The notes: a model not told the origin generated them from the sequence alone. DNA of 64,000 bases from Coccinella septempunctata (GCF_907165205.1 NC_058194.1:4811730-4875729); one strand, 5' to 3'; counted from the stretch's first letter, positions 40,934-54,444 are shown. Program-made: numbers and translations.

Positions 40934-43600
40934 GGATTTATTTCCAACAGGCAGCGCCCAATAACAGGAAATCTACAAAAACTATGAACTAAACTAATAT
41001 GCGAAAAAAGTAACTTATAGACTAGAATTTAATTACTAAGAAGCATGAACAAAAAAGTAAACAAGTTGCCAACAGAAAAAAATTTAAACTTACACTCATA
41101 TCCATTATCACAAAAATTAATGAAAGTTTTACATATCGTGGAAACACTATCACAGAGATGCGAAACCTGATTGAATTTAGAACAAATCATATACACAGGT
41201 GACTGTAACAACATATTTGTTCTTGGTGTAGCAATGTTGAACATGTGTGCGGATCTTGAACTTGAACGTCGTACATGAAATCCTATTCTAGCGAGTAGAT
41301 CCGGACAGTCAACAGCACCATTCAAGAGTCCATGAAGGAACCTCAAACAAGCAACGCCCCTCCTGACATCAAGCTTAACTGCACCGAATTTATCTAACAA
41401 AACATCATGATCAAAGCCTCGCATCGGATAAACACCCTCCTCCTTAAATATCAAGTACTTGAAAAACCTTCTCTGAACAGCCTCCATGTGATGTCTATGG
41501 CACTCGTATATTGGGTTCCACACAATGCATCCAAACTCCAGTTTGCTCTTCACAAAGGCATTGAATAGCAAAATCATGGTTCCCGGGTCAGAAAAATATT
41601 TGCTATTACGCACGATGAATCCATACATTCTTGACGTCGTACTAAGTAAATGACTAATATGAGGAACAAATTGATCGAAGACAATGCCAAGATCCCTTAC
41701 TTCCGTTTTTCTGCTCAGAACGCTGCCATCAAGACTATAACTATACAAGAGATAGTTCATTTTCCTGGTGTACGTTACGACATTGCACTTAGCAACCACA
41801 CCAGATCAACAATGAGTTCAGGGCACGCTGTAGGCGAACGCAGTCTTCAATAGAGCCTATCTCACAAAAGATTTTAAAATCATCGGCATAAGCCAATGCA
41901 CGTACAGGATTAATCAGCTCACCAATAGCTACCACCATTCCACCATGCCATCTCGCAATGCTGTCCTCACCATCAAGACCTTGGAGCAGATCATTGACGA
42001 AAATAATGAACAGAAGTGGGCCTAGATTGGAGCCCTGGGATACACCAGATGTAGAGATATAAAGCACAGAGCAGCGTCCCTCCAGGTAGACAAACTGCTG
42101 ACGACACGACAGATAGGACATAAAAAAATTTATTAGATCGTCGGAGAAGCCAAACTGAGTTCTCAACTTGTGTAGCAGAAGTTTATGATCAACCTTATCA
42201 AACGCCTTCTGAAAGTCAGTGTATATAGTGTCCACCTGACCAGTTCTATCCAGAATCTCAGAAACATGCTGAGAGAAAACCGCCAGATTGGTAGTACACG
42301 ATCTCTTTGACATAAAACCATGTTGTTCCTGCCCTATCAAGTGCCTCACAGCCGGATATATTTTCTGGTATAGTGCGATCTCGAAAAGCTTTGCAAAATT
42401 CGAAAGAAGAGAGATCGGCCTGTAATTTTTTAAATCAGTTGGGTCACCACCTTTCAACACCGGGACAACCTTCGCCATCTTCCAGCACGATGGGAACTTG
42501 CTATCTCTTAGAGCCATGTTGAATATATGCAACAGCGGGATCGATAGGACACCAATAGAATCCCTGACGAGGAAACTGGGAATACCATCAGGGCCTGCAG
42601 TCAATCGAGCAGATAGCTTTTTGGATGCCGCAATGAGAGACTCCTCAGAAATGAATTTCAGTGAGAGTGTATCCTCATAAATAGATTCACCCGAACAAGT
42701 GCCCTCAGTATCTGAGGACTGAACATAAGCACTCTTAAAATAATCAGCAAAGGCTTCAACTATTTCAGTAGCTCCCTCATATATCAAATCTCCATCTTTC
42801 ATATAGCCAGGGACTCGTGAACTACATTTTTTGTTATGAATGAAAGACCAAAAGTCAGATGCATCACTCGAAATTTTCATCTCTGAATCTCGAAGGAACA
42901 ATTTGTAATCCAGTGCAATTCTGGCCTTCGATATAGCTCTTAGAACCCTATAGCGATCTAAGAGAGCCCTTGTTTTGAACTTTTTATATTTTTTATAGAT
43001 TTTTTCTTTTTCAAGAATGCTACGTGTTGTATCTGAAGTGAACCAAGATGGAAATCTTCTTCGACGTTTACACTTGAATGGCACTGTTTGAGCGAATATT
43101 CCATTAAGAATCTTATAAAAAATTCTGCAGGCAGAATCAACATCATTAGTCTCTTCCAGAACACGTGACCAATCAGTTTCATAGATGTACCGGTACAAAA
43201 TAGGAATATCAGCTTTCCTGAAATTGTACTCCTTGTTTACAAAGTTATGTGGTTCTAGATCAGGAAGGCTATGTGAAACACTTTGAAGAACAATGTGAAG
43301 AGGTGGATGATAAGAATCCACCACATCGAAGAGAGATGATTCCTCCTCTACACTACATATTACTGTAGAAAAAACGAGGTCTAAAAGTTTTCGACTGCAA
43401 TTGAGCACGTAGTTGAACTGTTTCAATTTTAGAATATTGGAAAAAACATTCAGAGTAATGGACTTATTATCATTAATATCATGACTATAATATAATGGAG
43501 CATTAAAATCACCAAAGACTAACAAATCTCCACACAACATGCAATTCAATGATAACAGGTTATCAAAAAAGAATTCATTAACAATACATTAGTCCGTTCT
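40934..43600 (-). pseudogene. LINE-J ORF2: endonuclease end, RT and C-terminus
   Basis: The open frame 43549-41789 (586 codons) begins at the endonuclease motif L-V-F-G-D-F-N-A-P, which marks its 5' truncation. It includes the linker (R-F-P-S-W-F-T) and RT: L-K-N-Y-R-P-I-S-L-L, E-Q-H-G-F-M, D-F-Q-K-A-F-D-K-V-D-H, S-G-V-S-Q-G-S-N-L-G-P and A-Y-A-D-D. Between N-D-L and Y-A-D-D there are about 30 residues instead of ~10. A small deletion shifts the frame to 41799-41029, the C-terminal region. AATAAA and an ATT tail follow on the - strand. One of the best preserved frames in the window. Confidence 0.88.
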
Positions 43601-43631
43601 GATAATAGCGCCTTGAATAGTAACATTTGGT

Positions 43632-45090
43632 ATGGACGAGGAAAACTTCACTCTGGTTGAAAGTAAGAGAAAATCAAAGAAATTGGATAAGAGCATACTT
43701 GGCAGCGACAAGGGAGCGAAAATCAGTATAGAGGCCGCTCCGAATTTTAAGTACATTCATGTGTGCAATTTACACCCATCGTTGGGCGAAGAAATTCTGA
43801 CTCAGCATTTGGTGGCGAATGGTTTCTCTGAAGTCAAGTGCACAAAATTGGATTCGAGGAGACCGAATGAATATTCTTCTTTCAAGGTCGGTGTCCTCTC
43901 TGGTGAATTTGAAGCGTTGAAACACCTGGATATTTGGCCTGAAGGTAGTAGGATTAACAATTTTTTCCTCTATCCATCAAGAAGAAGAAGAAAATTTCAA
44001 ATGATTTCGTACTAATCCATCAGAATTTTCAGTCTATAGGAAATAGTCTGAATGGGCTGGAATTGTTCGCTCATAATAATAACGCGAATATTGTTGCCAT
44101 CACAGAGCATTGGAAAAATCCAAAACAATTAGAAATGTACTCAATTCAAGGATACAATTTGATTTCAAAATTTTGCAGAGAAACGTCGCTTCACGCCGGT
44201 TCCGCAATTTCCTCTAGAGAGCATGTTAATGGCAAGGAACGTTTAGATCTAGCAAGAATGAGTATTCCCAATGTTTTCGAATGCTCGGCGATCGAAATAA
44301 AATCAGATAATTCCAATGTGGTCTGTGTTTATAGTCCATGTACTGGGCTGCATGCGAATATTGACGTTTTCTTCGATAAAATGAATAAATTATACGAGGT
44401 ACTTTTGAATGAGAGGTTTATCATAATAGGTGACTTAATTATTTTAATTAATTTACTGCTATCGAATTCTGACACTCAGAAATTTGTTTCGCTTGTAGAA
44501 AATTACGGGGGGAAATTCATGATTTGAACCCACACGAATAACTAAAAATTCGGCTACTTGTATTGATAATATCATATCACAAACTTAGAACAATGTAATA
44601 CCAGGGTAATTTCTACACACTTATCGGATCATGCCGCTCAAAGATTCTCTTTTCAGTGGAGATATCGATCAAGGACTTCACTGAGGCAGGTTCGCCTGAT
44701 AAACGACTCTACCATTGAACAGTTTCTGATAGCATTTTCTATTGGTGAAACTAGTGCTGCACTGGATAACAGAACATCAAATGTGAATTAGGATGTCTTG
44801 AAGTTATTGCACTGTTTTTATAATATGCTCTCCATACGCACCAGATTTACAAATGAAATTTGCTATTATAGCGAATTGCGGTGGTAAAACTATCTTCAGA
44901 TGCATTGGAATGATTGTATTGACATCAAAATATGCACTCGCACTGCACTAGTTTTACCAATAGAAAACGCTATGAATGAACTATCGAAGGAAAACTGGAA
45001 TGATATTTTAAACGTAAATACGGGTGATTCGGAAAGACTTTATGAGAAATTTTTCACTCGCTAGACGCGTGTTTTTGACCGATCTTTTCC
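43632..45090 (+). pseudogene. LINE-K: ORF1 C-terminus and ORF2 endonuclease
   Basis: Frame 43632-44015 has K-Y-I-H-V-C-N-L-H-P, Y-S-S-F-K-V-G-V and I-W-P-E-G, the RRM-like end of an insect LINE ORF1. ORF2 starts within the next lines (S-L-N-G-L-E-L-F, V-A-I-T-E-H-W) and frame 44063-44527 covers the endonuclease to I-I-G-D-L. Beyond it the sequence is decayed, with a recognisable linker near 44950-45070 (L-S-K-E-N-W-N-D-I-L) before the RT is lost. It lies back to back with LINE-J, about 30 bp apart. Confidence 0.8.
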
Positions 45091-45538
45091 GTAAGTAATA
45101 ATAAAAATTTGTGAGTCTAATATTTCACATGTAGGTATATAACGAATGTCCGCTAATACATACGGCAAAAAAAAGTTAGATGTACTTTTTACTATATCCA
45201 AATGCAGACCAGAGTATATAGAAGTATATATATATCATTCTGTCAATAATTCGTATTAGATTACACCGTTGTGAATCGCTGCGCCAATCTTAATATTTCC
45301 GTGGATTTATTGAAGTGAAATACACACATTTCTAGTGAATAATTCGAAATTAGAGAGTCTTTCATCACAGGTTACCTTACACACCTGAAAACGAGGTGTT
45401 TACCTGGAAAAAACACCGTTTGTGCTCATTTCCTATACGTATCCGTATCAAACACGGGAGAAAAAAACTTATCAATCGTATTGATTGCTGAATAAATCTG
45501 TTGTATCTGGACCTAATTAAAGCGTTCCACACACTAGA
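45091..45538 (+). other. Probable 5' UTR of LINE-L
   Basis: Non-coding AT-rich sequence lies directly upstream of LINE-L ORF1. The exact 5' end of the element and its target duplication were not resolved. Confidence 0.5.
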
Positions 45539-46300
45539 ATGACAGAAACGGGAATAACTCTACGGGATTTGCATGATGAGATTGTGAAAAATAGAGAGGA
45601 ATTGAAGCTTATTATACAGGCAAGTGAAGCAAATATAATACTGGAGGTTGAAACTCTGAGAAGGAAGGTATCTGTGCTGGAGAGAGAGAATGCAGAACTT
45701 AAGCGGACCGTACAGGAATTAGAGGTAGATGTTAGAAAGAATAACTTCGTGATACATGGTTCGATTCTTTCTGAATGGGAAGATATGACTGTCAATTCCG
45801 TATCAGATGAGATAAACAAGATTTTACAACTGGATTTAGTTGAGTCTGATTTCAGTGACGTATACCGGCTTGGAAAGTCCAAAAGTTGCCCTATTAAAGT
45901 CGAACTAAGATCCTATCAGACAAAGATCAAAATATTCAAGAATCTTAGAAACCTGAAAGGGACTAAAATATATTTCACGCACGACCTAACAAAAAAGCAG
46001 CGTGAAGAACACAAACAACTTCGACAACATCTCGGAAATCTCAAAACACAGAGTGTAAAGAACTGTCGTATCAGGGGCAACAAAATATACATAGAAGATA
46101 CTACCTACAGTTTAGCCGAACTTGAAGATTTCCAAGAGCAACCTTCAAAGCACCAAAACAGCGCTCCATCAACTCCCAGTATCAAGGGGGATCAGAAGCG
46201 TACATCAGCAGAACATCAAAGCGTTGCTCAAAACAGTCGGCAACGACCAACGAGGAAAAATATTGTTGAAACGAGGAGCAAATACCACGGAAGACATTGA
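45539..46300 (+). CDS. LINE-L ORF1: coiled-coil, RRM-like nucleic-acid-binding protein
   Basis: The 253-residue frame starts with Met at 45539 and is intact. Residues ~30-75 form a heptad-like coiled coil (E-V-E-T-L-R-R-K-V-S-V-L-E). Then comes V-R-K-N-N-F-V-I-H-G, the start of the RRM-like domain, with I-K-V-E-L-R-S and G-T-K-I-Y-F-T-H-D-L-T and basic helices. The C-terminal ~60 residues are Gln/Ser/Arg-rich. This layout matches ORF1 proteins of CR1-group LINEs, which trimerise and bind the element RNA. About 220 bp separate it from ORF2. Intactness of ORF1 beside a broken ORF2 makes it the freshest ORF1 here. Confidence 0.82.
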   Translation: MTETGITLRDLHDEIVKNREELKLIIQASEANIILEVETLRRKVSVLERENAELKRTVQELEVDVRKNNFVIHGSILSEWEDMTVNSVSDEINKILQLDLVESDFSDVYRLGKSKSCPIKVELRSYQTKIKIFKNLRNLKGTKIYFTHDLTKKQREEHKQLRQHLGNLKTQSVKNCRIRGNKIYIEDTTYSLAELEDFQEQPSKHQNSAPSTPSIKGDQKRTSAEHQSVAQNSRQRPTRKNIVETRSKYHGRH

Positions 46301-46522
46301 AGACGGTGGATGGGAGCCGGACAGATCAGACCACAACAGTTACCCGTGAGGCTTTTCCCGGAGCAACAAGGCTGAATACAGCAAAGGAAAGAGTGGGAAC
46401 ACGATCTCATAAGTAGATTATATTACATTACACTTTTTCCACTATTGTTTGCAGTTTCATATTAAGTTTTTTTTTGTTGTTTATATCGATCTTTGTTTGT
46501 TGTGTACTGTTTGAAGTTTGTT

Positions 46523-49431
46523 ATGGATCCATGCATACGTGATATCAATTTTACACCATTTAATACAATAGAATTCGATGGAATTGATGCTTATAACAAT
46601 TCTTTTAGAACAGGGGATAGGTGCCTTAGAATTCTACATCAAAACATAAGAAGTGTATCCAAAAATTTGGATGAGTTCAGGATACTTCTCAGTAGAATTA
46701 AAGAACTCCCTGAATGTATAGTCCTATCTGAGACTTTCAGATTATCTGATGATGCTTCTTACCAGTTGGAAGGATATAATATGATATATAGTGAGGGTGC
46801 CATCAAACGATGGTGTAATGATTTATGTGGGAAAAGAATTTAATTTTCAAGTGGACACAATGTTTATTGCACAAGTGAAAGTATTGGAAATTACCATCTA
46901 ACTGCCGCAGAATAAGAAACTGCTTGTTACTGGGGTCTACAGGCCTCCGTCAACCAGTGCATATGCCTTTGTCCAGTCACTCGAAAAATACCTGAAAAAC
47001 ACAAGAAAGTTGGGACTAACCTACCAAGTAATAATAGGAGATATGAACATTAATATTTTAAATGAATCTGATGAATTGGTGTCCACATATATGAATCTGA
47101 TGAGTGAATATAATTATGTATCGGTGATAAATAAAGCAACCCGAGAAAAATCTTGCTTGGATCACATATTCTTGAGGAGTGATATATATATATATAATTA
47201 TGAAGATCTGGTATCTGCCTCAACAATTGAAACGTTGATAACAGACCACCGCGCCACCACCATTAGTTTCCCGATTGCAAGGACGGGGCCACAGGTCGGG
47301 GACTGGAGGTACCGGAAAGTCGTGGATTACCCAGGACTTAGAGCGGAACTGGCAGACTTTGACTGGGGTCCTGTCTACTCTCAGAAAGATAGTCAACTGA
47401 GGTCAACATGCTTCTTGAAAACGGTGGACCGACTGATAGAACAGAACACCAAGACTTTGAAGATCAAAAGAAGGGATGTTCGAAGAAGGGAATGGATAAC
47501 TGCTGGTATTGTTAAGTCCGTCAACACTAAAAATGAGTTGCATAAAAAATATATTAAAGAGCCTGATAGGTACAGAGAAAAATTTACACAATATAGGAAT
47601 AGACTGAATCGTATCATAAAGACAGCAAAATGTAACTTCTTCCGGGCAAAAATTTACGAAAACAAGGACAACACAAAGAATTTATGGAAAACACTTAACA
47701 ATTTATACAGAGCTGAAGACCGAGGTACCATCACAAATGTTCGAGACCGAAATGGCTCTGTTGTGGAAGATACAAGGGAAATGGCAAACATTCTCAATCA
47801 GCACTACATAAACGTAGGTAAAGATCTTGCAGAGAAGATTGAAATAACTGGCTCGACACCGTTTATGCAAAAGAGATCAGAACATTCATTCTTTCTGAAC
47901 CCAACAACACCAGAGGAAATAAAACGGATCATTGACAATATGAAGGAAAAAAAATCCCCGGGATACGATAATATCTCAAACGAGGTCTTGAAAAATATTA
48001 AGGATGAAATTGCTCTGCCGTTAACTGAGGTCATGAATGATATCGTTCAGTCCGGAGTTTGTCCGAGGGAGTTCAAGATATCTGTCGTCATTCCTATGTA
48101 CAAAAAGAAAGGACCTGTGGATTCACCAGGTAGCTATAGACCTATATCACCTGTTTCCTCATTCGCGAAAGTGTTTGAGAAGATTATTGAGCAAAGATTG
48201 AGAGACTACTTGGACAAACATAAAATAATATCTGATAAACAGTTTGGGTTCCGGAGGGAAAGATCCACCTCTGATGCAGTATCTCTCCTATGCGATGAAG
48301 TTTACAAGGCTTTGGACTCAAACGAGGTTGCCCTGTGCGTATTTTTGGACCTCTCAAAGGCCTTTGATACCGTTAATCACGACCTTCTGCTGGAAGTTTT
48401 GGAGAACGCAGGTGTGCGGGGTGTTCCACTCGAACTTTTCAAAAGTTATTTGAGGGATAGAACTCAGATGGTGAGAATTGGGGATACACTTAGCGACCCG
48501 TTGACTATCCGGTGTGGTGTGCCGCAGGGCACTATCCTGGGTCCAATTCTGTTCACTCTGTACATCAATGATATACTGAATATTTGTACTGAAGGTAGTA
48601 TTATCGGATTCGCCGATGACACGGCTATTCTTTATAAAGACTTATCCTGGGAGAAATTAAAGAGCAAAGTAGAGAACGACTTAGAGAACATTTTTAACGC
48701 CTAAATACTTGCCCTTCTCAATTTACAAATCAAACTTACCTCATTTCAACAAACTACAGATCGGAGGTCCACACAAGAACTTCCAACTTGATTCGGTAAC
48801 CTCCATAAAATATTTGGGAATTTACATCGACTGTTCTTTGCGTTGGGACATTCATGTTGGCAATGTAGTTGTTACTCTGAGGCGCTTCTTATACAGGTTT
48901 CGCTTTTTGAGTGAAATCTTAGAAACGAAACACTTGAAAGTGCTCTACCACGCATTGGTAGAGTCCCGTCTGCGGTACTGCGTTCTGGCCTGGGGTGGTT
49001 TATACGACCTACACCTCAAGAAATTGCAGGTAGTTCAAAATTCGTTCTTGAGAATAATTTTACACAAGGAAAGACTCTATCCCACAGACCAACTATATCG
49101 GGAGTCGGGTATCCTAGATATTAGGAAGATATATGTTCACACCCTGCTCATGTACGTCTACAAGAACAAAGATATCCTTGCTTACCTGGAGCACGGCTAT
49201 ACAACTAGAGGAAGGACAAGACAAACAGTTTCGTCATATAGGGCACATAAGACCATCGGACAGCGTACATACTCGTATCTTGTTCCACACGTTCTCAACT
49301 CCCTGCCCTCAGATCTGAGGAGCAGGTTGCGTTCACTGAATTCTGTTAACATGTTCAGTAGGGCCATAAAGAATTACCTGAGAATTATTGACAGAGCTCA
49401 AGTAGCGAATGTAGTAAATGGTACTAGATGA
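46523..49431 (+). pseudogene. LINE-L ORF2: APE endonuclease and reverse transcriptase
   Basis: The endonuclease starts with L-R-I-L-H-Q-N-I-R-S, then shifts frame near 46810 and has one TAA near 46908. Frame 47010-48704 continues with I-G-D-M-N-I-N-I-L, I-T-D-H-R-A-T (catalytic), linker and RT: G-S-Y-R-P-I-S, F-G-F-R-R-E-R-S-T, F-L-D-L-S-K-A-F-D-T-V-N-H, C-G-V-P-Q-G-T-I-L-G-P, G-F-A-D-D. A deletion of perhaps 15-20 codons at 48700 shifts into 48709-49431, the C-terminal domain ending near F-S-R-A-I-K-N-Y-L. CR1/L2-like by motif style. Confidence 0.88.
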
Positions 49432-49765
49432 GTTTGAATTGGTGTATTTTGTTGTTTCATAGGCGTATCATTTGATTTTGATTATGTTGATTTTGTAGTG
49501 GCTGCAGTAATCCCCCGCACAACCCTTTGGTTTTGGGGGATTAACTTTGTTTATTCGAAAGAAAGGAAAACATTCTTTCATTGCAGTATAGTTTGTTTAC
49601 TTCTGTGATAGTTTATTTTGATGTTTATTACAATTGTCCAAGTTTTGGTTCGCCTGTCAGTTCTGTATGTTTTAATCTTGTATAACTGTAGTGTAAGGAG
49701 TTTATTTTGGAATTTAATATTGTATTGTCTTGTAATTATTTCTTGAATAAACATTATTATTTTAA
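49432..49765 (+). other. LINE-L 3' UTR and tail
   Basis: About 320 bp end in AATAAA (49747) and ATTATTATTTTAAAAAA. The sequence cccccgcacaaccctttggttttggggg (49510-49540) can fold into a hairpin, a possible RT recognition structure. Confidence 0.65.
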
Positions 49766-49769
49766 AAAA

Positions 49770-51625
49770 GAGAAACTTAGATACACGAAAACAGTCTTCG
49801 TAGGGCCAAACAAAAATATGTCCGCGACAAAATCATGGCATCGGACAATAAGTCAAAAACAATGTGGCAATTGGTCGATAGCTTCACAGGAAAAGGGAAC
49901 ATAAAGTCGAAATTCGACGATGATGTAGATCGACAAGAGCTGGCAAATTCCTTCAACAGCCATTTTTCCAACGTTGGTAACCAAAATGTGACTCCAACTG
50001 ATCGATATACGCAGCATATCAATACTAATCCCAATTCATTCCACATGTTTGACATCGATGAAAAAGAAATTGTGAACGTAGTCAAATCACTCAAGAACTC
50101 GCGTGCAAGTGGACATGATAATAATATTCCGATGACCGTCATCAAGAAATCGGTTCACTTGATTGCAAAGCCACTGGCTCACATTATCTATGATTGTTAT
50201 GTAGATGGCGTCTCTCCCCAAATGGTCTAAAAATCGCTATAGTTATACCTCTCTATAAAAAAGGCGATGCTAAAGATTTAGATAATTATCGACCGATCAG
50301 TCTGCTAACATCATTTTCGAGGAGAAAGTACTTGGAATGCGTTTGATGAACTTTCTTTCCAAATATCGGATTTTACGTGGTAATCAACATGGGTACTCTA
50401 AGAACAAGAACACTGAAGCAGCAATATTCGAGTTGATACGTTCGGTAATTGAGGCACTAGAGAATGGTGAAGTTCCTGTTGGAATTGTTTTTAGATCTTT
50501 CCAAAGCATTCGATAGTGTAAATCATGAAATTCTATTGAGAAAGTTGCAGATATACGGTGTGAGGGATAAACGACGCATTTCTGCATAATGGAGTGGTAC
50601 AAGGGTAGTATACTTGTACCGCTACTTTGGTTAATCTATATAAATGACCTTCCATGTAAGGGCGTATAAGTCATCATGTACGCTGATAATACAAACTTAA
50701 TTTCATCCCAGGGGGATATAAACCCTGCAATATCATCGGCACAATTCGCAGCAAAGGCGATTTCCGACTGGTGCCAAGAAAATGCATTGAAAATAATTCC
50801 AACTTAAACCGACTGCGTAATTCTTTCTGCATCTAAAAAGACGAATTATCCAACTTCATTGCAGTTGCTCGGTCATAACATCCAGATATCGACTAACACT
50901 AAATTCCTTGGAATCACTCTGAATGGTTCTTTAAACTTGGGACAAACCTCATGCAAAAATTAACGTCGGTCGTATACTCCTTTCGGGTGATGAAACAACA
51001 AGTTGATCAAAGCGTCTTTCAAGTCCTCTATTTCGCCAATTTTCAATCACATTTGAATTATGGTATAATAGTGTGAGGTGGATGTTCGGCAATTAGTCAG
51101 ATTTTTGTGATGCAAAAGTGCCATACGAATAATCTATGGATTACCGTATAGACAGTCGTGCCGTGATTTTTTTCCGGAGAATTAATATCTTAACACTAGC
51201 CGGTCTTTGCATTTTCAGATGTCTTTTGTTCCTACATCAGAGAAGACAAACGTATTTCAAACAACACGAAAATACAAATAATACTAGACGTAGACATCCA
51301 CTGCATTTTCCAGTTCACTCTCTCACTCTTAGTGAAAAAAATGTGGAATATATGAGTATCACATTTTTCAATAGGCTACCTAAAGGAATACAGATTATAG
51401 ATAGATTTCTCATCTTCAAATTTAGATTACATAAGATTTTTATTGCTATGGAACCCTACACTGTCCAGGAATTCCTTGCATCATAATATCTGAACGTTCC
51501 TTGTTCATTTGTTATCTTATGAATATAAAATCTCTGTGTTTTTAGTGACGTATTCTCTATACATGTAATTTTACTGTTTATGAGAATAAATCATAGATTA
51601 ATAAAACAATCTATGGAATAAATAT
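49770..51625 (+). pseudogene. LINE-P: 5'-truncated, heavily decayed ORF2
   Basis: It begins in the linker (R-R-A-K-Q-K-Y-V-R-D-K), with frame 49835-50230 reading K-T-M-W-Q-L-V-D to S-G-H-D-N-N-I-P. RT motifs are scattered over frames: Y-R-P-I-S-L-L (50290), L-D-L-S-K-A-F-D-S-V-N-H (50495), L-W-L-I-Y-I-N-D-L-P (50630), M-Y-A-D-N (50680, second catalytic Asp changed). Frame 51136-51484 gives the C-terminus (F-N-R-L-P-K-G-I). AATAAA near 51588 and 51615 mark its end, where R4-D begins. It resembles the fragment at 5723-6117. Confidence 0.8.
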
Positions 51626-51630
51626 CTATG

Positions 51631-54418
51631 ACTTTAGCCTTGCGGCTTTCACACTCCTCTCCAGAGGAAAATTCACTTATCCCAGATATCTCAGATATCA
51701 AAAGGATTAAGCTCTGTTGGAGCCCTTTCCAGGTTTTCGGGCTCGTGGTGGGGGTCCGGTCCGGGTCGCTCCTCGACTCCCTGCCGCCGGTTGGATTCCT
51801 GCTCCACCCGCACTTCCTGTCGGCGCAGACGGTGTTCCTCTGCATTCCCCATGTACTTGCGTACAGTTCTCGCCGTTTCCAGCAGTACCGCCTTCTGCAT
51901 GACTCTATAGATATTTTCGTCCAGCTGAAGTTTCCTCAAGTTCTCTAGTAGTTTCTTCGGTATCAGGCTTGTAGATGATATGACAATAGGGATGGTCTTG
52001 ACATCTTTCAGCTTCCACTGTCTCCTGGTTTGCTCCTCGAGATCCCTGTACTTTGAAATTTTTTCAATGTGCCCATCTAGAAGATTGTTATTATTCGGAA
52101 TCGCCACATCGATGAATAGTGCTCTGTCCTCATCCTTATTGGGCAATATGAGGTCTGGTCTATTGTGGGTTATTTTCCGGTCTGTGAGAACCGTGCGATA
52201 CCAGTAAAGCTTGTGATGTTCATTCTCCAATACAGCATCCGAATGGTAATTGCAATAAGGAACCTTTTCCGAACTTAGAAGTTGGTGTTTTAGTGCCAAT
52301 TCTTGGTGAAGAATCTTGGCAACGGCATCATGTCTATTTTTGTACTCCGTGCCCGCGAACTTCTGACATCCCCCGGTGATGTGCTGGATAGTTTCATGTG
52401 TCGCACAGCCATAACGACAGCTATCATCCGCCACTGAGGCATCCTTGGCGATATATTTCATGTAGTTCCTTGTTGGAATCACCTGATCCTGGATGACGAG
52501 CATGAAGCCCTCTGTCTCAGGAAACAACCTTCCGGAAGTCAGCCAGTTGTTCGACGCAGATATGTCGACGTAATCATGGTTGACCTCGTTCTGGTGCCTC
52601 CCATGCAAAGATTTGCGAATCAGTTTCTTCATTTTATTTTCTGCAGAGTGTTCGACGGTTTCCAAGTGGTCCTGCTGTAGCTTTAACGGTGTAGAAGTAT
52701 CAGCAACACAAACTACTTGATGGAGTTCTGATGAAGTAGCCTTGCTCAGAAGTCCTTCGATTTCCTGGGTCATAAGGTTGGACAAATCAACAATTTCTCT
52801 ACCCCCAAGATGTCGTGGCAGCTCGGTCCGTTCTATTGAGCTTTTGGGGTGATGTTTATTGGGTTTAGTCAGCATCGTCCTTATTCTTCTCTGTAAGGCT
52901 GCTAAATCGGTGGTGGTCCAAGAGATGATACCGAATGAGTAGCTCAGCGCCGAGAAAGCGTAAGTATTGATAGCTTTTATCAGATTCTTGCTGTTAAGGC
53001 CAGTTCTCATTATCCTTCTCAATCTTCTGGTGAACTCCTCCATTAGTTCTTTCTGCATCTGGCTCTGATTGATTTTTCTTGCCTGTCTTATGCCCAGATA
53101 CTTGTATGTGTCTCCTTCCTTTAATGCTTCAATTTCTGCACCTTCCTTGAGTTTGAACGTACCATCTTCTATTTTCCCTCTTGGTATGTTCAGCAGTCGA
53201 CATTTTTCTAGTCCAAACTTCATTTTGATGTCTTCCGAAAATCCTTCCACCATTTTCAGCATCAGTTGCATTTTCCTCTTGGTAGATGCGCAGAGTATCA
53301 AATCGTCCATGTAAAGGAGATGATTCAGTTTCATCATAGTTCTACTGCCGCTTTTGATGGCAAATCCGTAGTCAGTAGAGTTCAATCTATGAGACAAGGG
53401 ATTCAGGGCCATGCAAAACCACAGAGGGCTCAGCGAATCCCCTTGAAAAATTCCGCGTCTTATTGGAATAGGTCCTGTTGTAATGGAGCCATCTGCTGCT
53501 TTCATTTGAAGACTTATACGCCAGGTTGACATGGCGTTTGTCAGGAACTTAACAATATTAGGATCCACCTTGTAAATGTTCAAGATAGTCAAGAGCCATT
53601 CGTGAGGTATGGAATCGAATGCTTTCTTATAGTCTATGTACGCAGCGTAAAGATTCCTTCGCTTGGGGAATGCTTGATTGCAGATAACTGAATCCATTAT
53701 TAGCTGTTCTTTGCACCCTCGGCTCTCTTTGGTGCATCCTTTCTGTTGCATGGCGATGATGTTATTCCTTTCGCAATGTTTGTGAATTCGGTTTGAAATG
53801 CACGATGTGATTAATTTGTACATCGTTGGAAGACATGTGATTGGTCGGTATTTGGATGGGTCTTCTCTATTCCTTTGGTCTTTAGGTAACGGGTACGATT
53901 TGCCACGTGTAAGGAATATTGGCATTCTTTCAGGATTTTCAATGACATCATTTATTGCGGAGGTAAATTTGTCATGCATGACCCAAAGTTTCTTGATCCA
54001 GAAGTTCTATAATCCATCAGGACCAGGTGTTTTCCAGTTGTGTAGTCCTCTGATAGCTGATTTTACTTCTTCAATTTTGATCATGTCATGTTGCATCGGC
54101 TCATATTTTATAGCTTCAGACTTTTCATCTTCAATCCATCCGGTATCTCCATTGAACTGAGGTTTCGTTGATAATTGTTCGGTCCAGAATTGTTCAATGG
54201 CTTCCTTTGGTGGTAACTTTCCATTTTCTCCATCAGACGATATTAGTGACCGGTAGAAAGTTTCTTCCGACTTTTTGAATGAATTATTGTCTCTTTTCCG
54301 GCTATAATTGCGTTTATATCATCTGAGGCGTTCTGCATACAGACTTAGCTTTTGCTTCAGAGTGTCGAGGCAGTGGTGAGCTGTAGCATTCTGCGTCTCT
54401 CGTTCTATGTGTGTTGTC
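51631..54418 (-). pseudogene. R4-D: 5'-truncated R4/Dong-type LINE with intact RT-endonuclease frame
   Basis: The open frame 53979-51691 (762 codons) carries Y-R-P-I-T-C, Y-I-D-Y-K-K-A-F-D-S-I, R-R-G-I-F-Q-G-D-S-L-S-P and L-Y-M-D-D (residues ~224-229). It also has a C-x3-C-x7-H-x4-C zinc motif (~520-540) and R-P-D-L-I-L...F-I-D-V (~610-630), the restriction-like nuclease. One TAG at ~54010 separates it from the upstream frame, which reaches 54418, the truncation point at an ATT repeat. The 3' UTR ends ggctaaag at 51632. It is very close to R4-A and R4-C and looks the youngest of the set. Confidence 0.9.
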
Positions 54419-54444
54419 ATTATTATTATTATTATTATTATTAT
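54419..54444. repeat. (ATT)n microsatellite at the R4-D/BEL-3 junction
   Basis: A perfect ATT run, TAA-type on the strand of R4-D, sits exactly at the 5' end of R4-D. It interrupts the BEL-3 RT after D-L-I-D-I. Confidence 0.85.
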
